8,307 nt of DNA from JBMORO01 sp049322295 (lineage in GTDB: Bacteria; Patescibacteriota; Minisyncoccia; RBG-13-40-8-A): assembly GCA_049322295.1 (NCBI GenBank), contig JBMORO010000045.1, positions 1 to 8,307 on the forward strand, in the 5' to 3' direction. Under the pieces are notes generated by a model that was given only the letters and a program-made list of their open reading frames with translations, ran no database searches and was not told where the DNA came from. Of the stretch, positions 1 through 6,884 are shown one piece after another; positions within the stretch are counted from its first letter, which is position 1; each line of letters opens with the position of its first letter. The position numbers and the translations under genes are program-made.

Positions 1-2017
1 GAATCGCTTTTACCATATCAGGAGTAACCGAAGTTATTCTCTTAAGCCCTTCTGGGCCGGCATCTCTGGCAAAGAATGCTCTTTGAGCTGGAGTCATTCG
101 ACCTATATTGCCAGTTTGAGCAGCATAAGCATGTTGTATTTCTTTTGCTAAGGGATTTATCCCCATAGCTATCATCCTTGTTTGGTTAGCTGGATTTGTG
201 ATATTAGCAAGGGTAGTTTTAAGATTGTCACCATGTTTGTCTGAAATCTCTCTTAATTTCTCTAAATTAACTCCAAGCATAACTAATTTACTTACCACCC
301 TTTCATCTTCAAGAGCTATTGCTGAGAGTTTATTAAGTTCCCCCTTATCTTTCATTCCTTTAAGGGTTTCAAATTGTTTTCTATCGTCTTCGATAGTATC
401 AGCTCTACTCTTTTCTATTTCCTCGGCCTTTTTTATGTCGCCGAAAGCCCGGAAGGTTTTAGCCGCAATATCAGCAGCTCTTTTATCTTTATTTTTAGTG
501 AAGTCGTCCCGTTCATAGGCCACTTTGGCGGCAGCATAGGTCATTGCTCCACTTATTTGGGTCTTTATTTGATGAGCCAGCTGTTCCGGGCTCATTTGCT
601 TAAACATTTCTTCGGCTTTCTTAATTTCTGCGGCTGCTAATGGTTTTTGAGCAATTATCTTTCCTCTAGCTTCCATTCTTTCGCCAAATCCCCTAAGGCC
701 AGGAATTTTTTGGAAACCTTTACCCATTTGCTGGACCGCTCCACCAGCTATGGCAGCCCCTAATTCTCTGGGGTATCTGCTAATTCTGCTCGCAGCAGCC
801 CTTCCCCATTTTTGTCCGACTGCCATTATTGTACTTGCTCCATAAATACCGAATTGTTTAGCCGCAATAAGTCCACCAATAAGAAAAGCAATCATAAACA
901 TATAGCTAATTAATTGCTCTCCCGGCAAGGCAACGAATACATTTGAAAGAGCCCCCCAGTCGCCAGTAGGACTATTTATAACCGCACCCCCCAATTTTTT
1001 ATTAGCCGATGTCACAGCTAATTGAAATGCCATCCAGATGAAAAAACCATAAGCCGGAGCAAAAAAACACCAACTTAAAAATGTAGTCCACCATTTTTGC
1101 CAGAGACGACGAAGAGCAGGCATAATATAACAAAGAAAAACCAATGGAACCAACATTACTAAAAACCAGATAAAGACAATTCTTATTAAAAGTAATAGTC
1201 CGCCAGCAAAAAAAGCAAAAGCTGCTATAAGTAAAACTAGTGAACCAACTGTTAACGAGAGAAAAGCAGCTAGAACGCTCCCCTCTGTAGAGACGGTTAT
1301 TTTCCCCTGGGTTCTGCATTCTTCTGTGTTTTTGTCTACCACCCCATAGCAGTTTTGTCGCTCTATTGTGCCGGATGAGAAATAATTATCACAGGCAGTT
1401 CTGCCAAAATTATTATAAGCATCGCAATTAGTAAAAGTCATCTGGGTTCCGGTTAAATTTAAACTATCGACAAAACTTGCTGAGATAGCTCCTGGCTTAT
1501 CGCTTCTAAGTTTTTCTCTGATATCTTTAATAAAGAAGTTCCCAGCAATATTACTAAAATCAATAATCACACTACAGATTACCAAGCTAAAATTTATCAA
1601 AAGAGCAATTAGAATTACTTTAGGCAAAAGTTGTCTTATTCCATATTGTTCAATCCTTAAAATCGTAGCAAAAGCAATAATTACCATAAATAGAATAAAA
1701 AACATATTGCTGAAATCCCGAGTCACTTTCCAGCCTATTTGGATAATGTCAAGATAACCCTTAAACCCTATATTGAGCATTCCCTCGAAAAAAGCCGCCC
1801 CTGCTTTTACAAGCCAATTGAGCAGGATATGGATAAAATAACTGGTTAAGGTTAGAATCGCTTCAGCAATTCCTTCGGGTCCTCCTGAGAACATCTTTAT
1901 AATATTCAGGAACGATGCCTGGGCAAAGGTTGGCAAAATTAATCCCAGAATAATAATCCCGGCAATAATGGCAGTTATTTTGGTATTAAATTTAGATTTT
2001 TTGATTTTAGGATTCAT
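1..2017 (-). CDS. TrbL/VirB6-like polytopic membrane protein, 3' end outside window
   Basis: An uninterrupted frame runs from ATG at 2017 to the left edge: 672 codons with no stop, so the C-terminus is missing. Residues 1-34 look like a Sec signal peptide (basic start, hydrophobic core, then PTFAQA). Hydrophobic segments follow at about 52-72, 104-121, 133-153, 248-272, 275-298, 312-335 and 368-388. A polar loop at about 160-245 holds four cysteines (198, 209, 223, 234) and is probably outside the cell. From about residue 400 the protein is soluble, charged and mostly helical, with Ala/Lys/Glu-rich stretches; this tail is probably cytoplasmic. Five to seven membrane helices plus a large soluble tail is the layout of TrbL/VirB6 channel components of conjugation and type IV secretion systems, so I infer that role. 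No catalytic motif is visible. The gene starts 8 bp after the stop of the cysteine-rich protein gene, so co-transcription is likely. The leader has no Shine-Dalgarno sequence. The frame is certain; the family assignment is moderate. A generic membrane protein is the alternative. Confidence 0.7.
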   Translation of the reverse strand, partial: MNPKIKKSKFNTKITAIIAGIIILGLILPTFAQASFLNIIKMFSGGPEGIAEAILTLTSYFIHILLNWLVKAGAAFFEGMLNIGFKGYLDIIQIGWKVTRDFSNMFFILFMVIIAFATILRIEQYGIRQLLPKVILIALLINFSLVICSVIIDFSNIAGNFFIKDIREKLRSDKPGAISASFVDSLNLTGTQMTFTNCDAYNNFGRTACDNYFSSGTIERQNCYGVVDKNTEECRTQGKITVSTEGSVLAAFLSLTVGSLVLLIAAFAFFAGGLLLLIRIVFIWFLVMLVPLVFLCYIMPALRRLWQKWWTTFLSWCFFAPAYGFFIWMAFQLAVTSANKKLGGAVINSPTGDWGALSNVFVALPGEQLISYMFMIAFLIGGLIAAKQFGIYGASTIMAVGQKWGRAAASRISRYPRELGAAIAGGAVQQMGKGFQKIPGLRGFGERMEARGKIIAQKPLAAAEIKKAEEMFKQMSPEQLAHQIKTQISGAMTYAAAKVAYERDDFTKNKDKRAADIAAKTFRAFGDIKKAEEIEKSRADTIEDDRKQFETLKGMKDKGELNKLSAIALEDERVVSKLVMLGVNLEKLREISDKHGDNLKTTLANITNPANQTRMIAMGINPLAKEIQHAYAAQTGNIGRMTPAQRAFFARDAGPEGLKRITSVTPDMVKAI

Positions 2018-2025
2018 TAAAATAT

Positions 2026-4986
2026 TTAAGGGGAAACTTTTCCTGTGCATTGGTCATAGCCCGTGCCATAATAAGGGTAATCATTATCATTGGGGTCGCA
2101 GGCTACGCAAACATGCCAGCCAGTTGAGCCTTGATCAGAATTATCGTTGTGATATGTGCCAGCGTGAACCGTTCCGCTTACCCCACTTAAATCGCAGAAC
2201 TTATCAGTTAGTTGACTATCTGCCTCCCAAGTACAATTATCAATAATGCCCGAAGGTCCTGTAGCATCTGTTCCAGTTTGATGGTCTACATCAATTTGTC
2301 CCTCTGTCCCTGTTCCGGTTGTATTTTCCCAGGATTCGTCTTTTTCAGTACACTTGCCAGTAGCAATATAAACCTTATCTCCTTTGGGAGCAGCATTAGT
2401 GTAGCTATAAACTTTTTTTCCTGGTGAGTCGAAGTCAAAATCGCTACAATCTCCACCTAATCCGCCCGACCTTGGTAGTCCTGTCCTAGTAAAACCCAAT
2501 GGTCTATCTCCTTCCTTACAATAACACTGCGGTTCTTGGTCAACCGGCACCGCATAGGTGCAAGCCGTAGTTTGGACCTGACCAGGTATTTCTCCTCGGC
2601 ATTTTTTATATAATTCAGGGTCATGTCCAGTTAAAGCAGCGCAACATTTTGCTCTTTTTCTAACCAGATAAGGAATATATTGTCCGCCAGGATGGAGAGC
2701 CTTTGCATCCCATACTCCTCCCCATGATGGATGGATTGCTTCTCCGGTGCAGTCAAGATCAGTTGGTTTATTATCTGTGAGGTCTCTAAGTTCTTCTTCA
2801 GTTGCTTTACAGTAATCTTTGCATGTTCTCCCCGAAGGAAATTTAAAATCCGGCAAAATTCTGCAGGTCAAACCAACTGGTATATATCCTTTTCGATTAG
2901 CGGTTAGCCATTTCATTGTTTCGTATCTTGCCCAAATTGGATTAACAACAGACCACCAATTAAAATCAGGATTCGAAATCTCGTTATCAGCGCATTCATC
3001 AAATTTATTATATGTTCCCCACCACAAATCTTCATAAACTAAAGCAGGATATTTTATAAAAGCGCGATTTACATAATCGTAAATCTGGTCGCAATAATCA
3101 GCTGGCATAAAATACTCTTTAAGGCAAGTTTCACAGCTATATCTTATTTCATTTAAAGCACAGCGATTATAAAAATCCTGAGCACTTTCAATAGAGGTAC
3201 TCACATCTTTATAATTTCCGCAGTAAGATTCAATACAGGAATCTTTTTCTTCTGGCGTCTCTTTTAATTCGCAAGAATCTTGATATTTTTTAACGCATTC
3301 TTTGCAGAGGTTTTCAGTTTTATCTATTAAAATTGCCCCATTTAAGCAAGCCCAACCAATAGTGGTGCTCGAGCATTGACCATCAGCCACTGCTCGGCTC
3401 ACTGCGCTATTTACACAATTATCATAGGCAGTTTGGCAAAGAGCTCGACAGCGAGCAGGATCTATCCCCAGGCCAGAGGTGGTGCCGGTAGGACAATTAG
3501 CTAAACAAGTAGCGCGTTCTGCCCCGCATGTTTCCCGATAAGTATTTATTGTAGCTAAGCAGCCCGTAGTGCATTCAGCATTAATATTCTCTATCTTTAA
3601 TTCATAAGGTAGACCAGTTTTAATTTCACTGCATTTTTTGTCAGCAATTTTTTGGCATTTTTCTGGATAGCGATTAAATGGTATGTCGTCCCAGGTTTGT
3701 CCATATATTGCGACGCCGCTTTTAACGGCTTGGGGAGAATCAAGAACAATAAAATCTGGCTTCAAATTTACACCCTCAAGCGAGGTATAGAGGTGTTGGG
3801 ATTCTTGGTCTAAGATTTCGGCTGCCACCTCGCTATAAACATCGCCTTTTAATTGATTGTCTTTATCGCAGTCATAGCCACTGGTTGTCAATCTTTTTAA
3901 TGACTCAAGAATATTGTTTAGAATTTCTCTTTTTAACTTATTTATATCTTCTGGAGTTTGGGTTTTTTTATAAGCTGCTTGATAGCCATATTCAGCTTGG
4001 TTTTTTGCTACTGTATCAGTTGGTTTATAAAATGCTTTAGTCAGCATTCCATTAACTCCCCGAACCAGTTTATTAAATAAGCCAGAAAATACAATATCTA
4101 TCATTTCGGTTATTTCGTCAGCAGAAATTAACCAATCAATATCGCTGCCAATGGCCTTTTCAACACTGGTTTTTATTTCTGAACCCAGTTTTTTAGTTGT
4201 TTTTTGCAAACACACGCCAATAGATGATTTTTCACAGGATTTAAGACAAGCAACAAAATCAGGGTTCGGAAAACCGCCTACAGTGGCAGGATATTGATTG
4301 CAGTTTTTCGCACAAGCCTCTTGGTCAGTTTCATTGCAAATTGCTTCGTTTTTAATTCCTCCTCCGGCTTCAATTTCTTTTTCTTTTTCCTGGATTTCTT
4401 CTTCTTGTATTTCAGTCATTCTCTGGGCTGCCATTAAAGCCGAGCCAAAAATATTGTTCTGGGGCCGAGTTAGAGCAGTCCAGGTATCCCAGCCATAAAC
4501 ACCAATAGATGGATTTTTATAAAATTCTTCAACATTAACTTTAATAGTATCAAAGGTGCAAGCAGCATATTCTGTGTAGGGAACAATTCCATAGGGCATA
4601 TTAAATCCAAGAGCAGTGCCCAAAGAAACCTTAATTGGCACACAAAGAGGAGTTAAGTTGAAGTCTTGGATAAACCGACCCGTGGTAATATCTAAAATAT
4701 CTTTTAATTCCTCTTTCCAGCTGGTCATGGCAAATGGCTTGTTTTCATCAGTAAATCCGCCCTGGGCCCAGCGAGCGATTTCTTGTTGGAGTCGAACCAT
4801 CATGTGCCGGGCAACGGTTTTTGGTAATTGATCAACTATCCAATCTTTAACTTGGTTTACTATATCTATGCTTATATCCCCAATTCCCCAGAAGGCTTGG
4901 GCTTTTTGGGGCTTATAAAAAATTATGCCCGGCAACAGACCCAAAATTGTGGCGATAGTAAGAATTATAGAAATTATTTTTTTCAT
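2026..4986 (-). CDS. Large exported cysteine-rich protein of a Patescibacteria-type family
   Basis: This 986-residue protein begins with a clear signal peptide: MKK, a hydrophobic core at 4-23, and a likely cut after KAQA at 31. It should be secreted or surface-exposed. Residues about 35-320 resemble the N-terminal part of large exported proteins I recall from Parcubacteria genomes. The resemblance includes an amphipathic helix with RWAQGGF (72-78), LCVP (114-117), WDTWTALTRPQNNIFG (166-181) and a segment around ADEITEMIDIVFSGLFNKLV (289-308). A Glu/Lys-rich coiled coil lies at about 190-207. The rest is cysteine-rich: 48 cysteines in all, densest at 444-632. Several form CX3C pairs (225/229, 247/251, 472/476, 494/498, 513/517, 722/726) and others CXXC (561/564, 618/621, 960/963). 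The even count and export signal suggest disulphides. A Gly/Thr/Asp-rich stretch at about 885-915 looks like a linker. The start overlaps the upstream stop as ATGA, implying translational coupling. The neighbouring TrbL-like gene suggests part of a secretion or conjugation-like surface apparatus. No enzyme motif was recognised. Confidence 0.8.
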   Translation of the reverse strand: MKKIISIILTIATILGLLPGIIFYKPQKAQAFWGIGDISIDIVNQVKDWIVDQLPKTVARHMMVRLQQEIARWAQGGFTDENKPFAMTSWKEELKDILDITTGRFIQDFNLTPLCVPIKVSLGTALGFNMPYGIVPYTEYAACTFDTIKVNVEEFYKNPSIGVYGWDTWTALTRPQNNIFGSALMAAQRMTEIQEEEIQEKEKEIEAGGGIKNEAICNETDQEACAKNCNQYPATVGGFPNPDFVACLKSCEKSSIGVCLQKTTKKLGSEIKTSVEKAIGSDIDWLISADEITEMIDIVFSGLFNKLVRGVNGMLTKAFYKPTDTVAKNQAEYGYQAAYKKTQTPEDINKLKREILNNILESLKRLTTSGYDCDKDNQLKGDVYSEVAAEILDQESQHLYTSLEGVNLKPDFIVLDSPQAVKSGVAIYGQTWDDIPFNRYPEKCQKIADKKCSEIKTGLPYELKIENINAECTTGCLATINTYRETCGAERATCLANCPTGTTSGLGIDPARCRALCQTAYDNCVNSAVSRAVADGQCSSTTIGWACLNGAILIDKTENLCKECVKKYQDSCELKETPEEKDSCIESYCGNYKDVSTSIESAQDFYNRCALNEIRYSCETCLKEYFMPADYCDQIYDYVNRAFIKYPALVYEDLWWGTYNKFDECADNEISNPDFNWWSVVNPIWARYETMKWLTANRKGYIPVGLTCRILPDFKFPSGRTCKDYCKATEEELRDLTDNKPTDLDCTGEAIHPSWGGVWDAKALHPGGQYIPYLVRKRAKCCAALTGHDPELYKKCRGEIPGQVQTTACTYAVPVDQEPQCYCKEGDRPLGFTRTGLPRSGGLGGDCSDFDFDSPGKKVYSYTNAAPKGDKVYIATGKCTEKDESWENTTGTGTEGQIDVDHQTGTDATGPSGIIDNCTWEADSQLTDKFCDLSGVSGTVHAGTYHNDNSDQGSTGWHVCVACDPNDNDYPYYGTGYDQCTGKVSP

Positions 4987-5999
4987 ATTTCTAAATTCAG
5001 GTTTTGGGATTGGTTAAGACTATTTATTTCTTGACCCAATGATTCCCATAAAGATAAAACATTTCTCAGTTCATTTAATCCGACAATGGCTTTAATCGGG
5101 TCAGAACTAAAACCACGCACTGATACAAAAATATTTCTCATAATAATGGCTATTTTAAGGGCTTTTTTATGGATATCTTTCCAGGAACTTGGCACGGTGG
5201 TATCTACTAATTTAGCTATTTCATCATCGTTTGTCATAATCAGGTCGTCTATTGGAGATAAATCATTTTTAGATAGAGAATCTTTTAATAGTATTAAGTT
5301 TTTTTCTTGGAGTAGGAAATTTTCTGATTTCAGATACAACAACAATTTTTCAGCATAGAATTTTATTGTTTCCTGCTTATTGTCTTCGGATATTTTTATG
5401 TCACTATCAGAAATTTCTATTTTAAAAACTTCGGGCAATTGTTCCAAAATCGTATTTGCTTGTTCTGCCCAATCTTTCTCATTGTAAAGTATTGCTCTCT
5501 TCATCATTTCAGTTAAGGCACCTTTTGATGCTTCGGCCATATATTCTTGAGGGTTGGTGATTTCTGGATGGTCTCTGACATACTGGTCTTTTTGTTCAAT
5601 ATAAGATTTGGCGACGGCGTCTAAATTAGTAAAAATTTTATCAGTAATATTATATTTGTCGCCCACTGGCAAAGGATAAAAAACTTGTTTGTCATTCGGT
5701 CCTTTAACCAATGGATTGTGGTCAGAATTAATTTCCTCGCCATCAAGATAGCCATCTCCATCTGTATCAGGATTTAAATAGTCGGTTTTATAAAGGTCTT
5801 CTTCCCAGTCTTTTAGACCATCATTATCGGTATCTTTATTTTCCGATTCAATAATTGTTTCTGTGCCTCCCCATAAATTAAATTCAGAAAACGCCTCCCT
5901 TTTAGAGTAGGCGTTTATAAAGAGTATTAAACCTATAGCCAAAAATATTGCTACTAAAACAGGAACAAGAGGTAGCTTTTTAATTGATGGTAATTTCAT
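4983..5999 (-). CDS. Membrane-anchored protein with two thrombospondin type 3 calcium-binding loops
   Basis: This 338-residue protein has an N-terminal hydrophobic segment at about 10-30 after a short basic start. It reads as an uncleaved anchor with the rest outside the membrane. Two 12-residue DxDxDGxxDxxE loops follow: DTDNDGLKDWEE (56-67) and DTDGDGYLDGEE (78-89). This is the thrombospondin type 3/EF-hand-like calcium pattern, with every expected acidic position and the glycine present in both copies. Residues about 115-330 are mostly predicted helix, rich in Lys, Glu, Leu and Ile, and match no family I recognise. There are no cysteines, in sharp contrast to the next protein. The TGA stop shares ATGA with the start of the cysteine-rich gene, so the two are probably translated together. 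The start is supported by the anchor immediately after it and by the upstream gene ending only 33 bp away. A role as a calcium-stabilised stalk or accessory subunit of the neighbouring envelope apparatus is inference. Confidence 0.85.
   Translation of the reverse strand: MKLPSIKKLPLVPVLVAIFLAIGLILFINAYSKREAFSEFNLWGGTETIIESENKDTDNDGLKDWEEDLYKTDYLNPDTDGDGYLDGEEINSDHNPLVKGPNDKQVFYPLPVGDKYNITDKIFTNLDAVAKSYIEQKDQYVRDHPEITNPQEYMAEASKGALTEMMKRAILYNEKDWAEQANTILEQLPEVFKIEISDSDIKISEDNKQETIKFYAEKLLLYLKSENFLLQEKNLILLKDSLSKNDLSPIDDLIMTNDDEIAKLVDTTVPSSWKDIHKKALKIAIIMRNIFVSVRGFSSDPIKAIVGLNELRNVLSLWESLGQEINSLNQSQNLNLEI
5889..5916 (-). repeat. 8-bp inverted repeat inside the calcium-loop protein gene
   Basis: AAACGCCT (5889-5896) and AGGCGTTT (5909-5916) are perfect inverted arms around a 12-base loop. 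They lie roughly 85-110 bases inside the coding region, over codons just after the membrane anchor. In the transcript the stem would run into a short T stretch (TTTTC). It could act as a weak early hairpin or attenuator, or it may be chance. No conservation data are available to decide. Confidence 0.35.
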
Positions 6000-6012
6000 T
6001 GTTTGTTTTTTA

Positions 6013-6021
6013 ATTATACCA
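6013..6021 (-). promoter_or_regulatory. Candidate extended -10 promoter for the envelope block
   Basis: On the minus strand the gap after rsmA contains TGGTATAAT, an exact TGnTATAAT extended -10 element. The TATAAT part lies at 6018-6013, 13 bases before the ATG at 5999. Extended -10 promoters can work without a good -35 box, and no -35 match sits at the usual 17-base spacing. A TTGACT at 6036-6031 is only 12 bases away. If used, transcription would start about 7 bases after the box, leaving a leader of roughly 6-8 bases, so the mRNA would be almost leaderless. The AT-rich context raises the odds of a chance match. Confidence 0.45.
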
Positions 6022-6032
6022 TTTTTTACAAG

Positions 6033-6875
6033 TCAAGAGAAATAAAGATTGTGGAAAACCCTTAGCCATTCCTCAATTAATAAATTTTCTGCCCGGATTT
6101 TGGGATTGAGGCCGATTTTTTCGAAATCAATTCCTGGAATATTATTTTTTAGCATTTTTCTCTTGGAAGAAAAACCAGCTTTAACAAGTTCGAAGAACTT
6201 GTCGCGGAATAACGCGGATAGTAACGCAGATTTACGCGGAATGATTTTGATAATAGCCGAGTCGACTTTGGGAATCGGCCAGAAAGATTTTTTACTGACA
6301 TAACTAATAATTTTGGGGCTTGTCCCCACACCAAATTTTTGGTGTGGGGATGAAGCGTAGAATTGAACCGCCACGGCTAAAAGATTCATATGAGGTGGCT
6401 TGGCGCATATTCTTTGAGCCACCTCTTTTTGAATCATTAAAACCATTAATTCTGGCCTATTTTCAGCTTCCAAAAATTTTCTAATCACCGGCGAGGTAAT
6501 ATAGTACGGCAAATTAGCAACCAGTTTGTACTGTTTTAATTGTTGTAATTGTTTGAGTTGTTGAAATTGTAGAATATCGCCTTGGACAACTACAACATTT
6601 ATAACATCTTCAACAAATAGAACATTTTTTAGAATTTCGCACATTTTTCTGTCTTTTTCTACGGCAATAACCTTTTTAACCTGCTTTGCTAATTCAAGGG
6701 TCAATATTCCCAAACCAGGCCCAATTTCTAAAACAATGTCTTTAGGAGAGAGTTCGGATGCCTCAATAATTTTTTTAAGAATTGATTTATCAATTAAAAA
6801 ATTCTGCCCCAATCTTTTAGATGGCTTAATCCCAAATTGTTTAAGTAATTGTTTTGGATTTTGAATTTTGGTCAT
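6033..6875 (-). CDS. rsmA: 16S rRNA (adenine(1518)-N6/adenine(1519)-N6)-dimethyltransferase RsmA (KsgA)
   Basis: RsmA uses S-adenosylmethionine to dimethylate two adjacent adenines in the 3'-terminal hairpin of 16S rRNA during late 30S maturation. The 280-residue protein carries the family signatures in order: the N-terminal KRLGQNFL (20-27), the SAM-binding motif I EIGPGLGILTLE (50-61), the acidic end of the second strand in VEKD (72-75), GD (99-100), the catalytic NLPYYITSPV (121-130), MIQKEVAQR (147-155), FWPIPKVDSAI (198-208) and the C-terminal FSSKRKMLKNN (235-245). All expected catalytic and cofactor residues are present, so it should be active. The ATG at 6875 fits the usual N-terminus. 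Oddities are an extra segment of about 13 residues at 175-187 encoded by a palindrome, a QQLKQ duplication at 105-115, and a short-unit repeat over codons around 211-225. The protein sits 39 bp after the helicase gene on the same strand. No Shine-Dalgarno sequence precedes it. Confidence 0.97.
   Translation of the reverse strand: MTKIQNPKQLLKQFGIKPSKRLGQNFLIDKSILKKIIEASELSPKDIVLEIGPGLGILTLELAKQVKKVIAVEKDRKMCEILKNVLFVEDVINVVVVQGDILQFQQLKQLQQLKQYKLVANLPYYITSPVIRKFLEAENRPELMVLMIQKEVAQRICAKPPHMNLLAVAVQFYASSPHQKFGVGTSPKIISYVSKKSFWPIPKVDSAIIKIIPRKSALLSALFRDKFFELVKAGFSSKRKMLKNNIPGIDFEKIGLNPKIRAENLLIEEWLRVFHNLYFS
6184..6202. repeat. 8-bp inverted repeat within rsmA
   Basis: ACAAGTTC (6184-6191) and GAACTTGT (6195-6202) are perfect inverted arms around a 3-base loop. 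The segment encodes the start of the FFELVKAGF region, which aligns with ordinary RsmA sequence. It may therefore be partly native rather than wholly inserted. It directly abuts the short-unit direct repeat at 6202-6243, and the two together could form one composite element. Confidence 0.6.
6202..6243. repeat. Four tandem-like copies of a CGCGGA-type unit within rsmA
   Basis: Four units share a CGCRGA core spaced 10-12 bases apart: TCGCGGAATA (6202-6211), ACGCGGATAGTA (6212-6223), ACGCAGATTT (6224-6233) and ACGCGGAATG (6234-6243). The core is GC-rich against an AT-rich gene, which marks the segment as foreign to its surroundings. It keeps the rsmA frame and encodes about PRKSALLSALFRD (213-225). 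This lies in the variable stretch between the PKVDSAI motif and the C-terminal helices, where family members differ in length. Confidence 0.65.
6318..6356. repeat. Long palindrome inserted in frame in rsmA
   Basis: The core is a perfect 13-bp inverted repeat, TCCCCACACCAAA (6323-6335) and TTTGGTGTGGGGA (6338-6350), with a 2-base centre. It extends imperfectly to GCTT (6318-6321) and AAGC (6353-6356), about 39 bp overall. It encodes residues 174-186, covering the segment SPHQKFGVGTS. By recalled alignment, other RsmA proteins go straight from the QYYA-like strand to the next strand before FxPPPKVDSA, so roughly 13 residues appear to be extra here. Frame preservation and palindromic form recall the Rickettsia palindromic elements, though no relationship is implied. 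Confidence 0.75.
6531..6563 (-). repeat. Short tandem duplication in rsmA (QQLKQ twice)
   Basis: Codons 105-109 and 111-115 both encode QQLKQ, separated by one Leu. The two 15-base units differ at three positions, CAACAACTCAAACAA against CAACAATTAAAACAG. They lie in the loop before the catalytic NLPYY motif, a place where RsmA proteins vary. The similarity could reflect slippage-type duplication or simple Gln/Leu codon bias. Confidence 0.5.
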
Positions 6876-6884
6876 TTGAATTTG

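Noticed and set aside
198..640. Plus-strand open frames at 198-518 and 374-640
   Set aside because: They lie opposite the continuous TrbL-like frame and give Ser/Phe/Leu-rich translations without domain features, typical of antisense shadows.
1002..1319. Minus-strand 105-codon open frame
   Set aside because: It is in a different frame from the TrbL-like gene that covers the whole region, and its Cys/Phe/Ser-rich product looks like a frame-shifted reading of membrane helices.
1968..5358. Plus-strand open frames opposite the cysteine-rich and calcium-loop genes, such as 1968-2246, 4298-4498 and 5086-5358
   Set aside because: All are antisense to well-supported exported proteins and show no recognisable domain or start signal.
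6031..6036. TTGACT as a -35 box for the TATAAT at 6018-6013
   Set aside because: The spacer is only 12 bases, too short for a normal sigma-70 promoter, and the hexamer overlaps the rsmA stop codon.
6049..6334. Small frames overlapping rsmA on both strands (6049-6303 plus, 6149-6334 minus)
   Set aside because: rsmA is unambiguous here. The alternative translations mainly read the repeat units in other frames.
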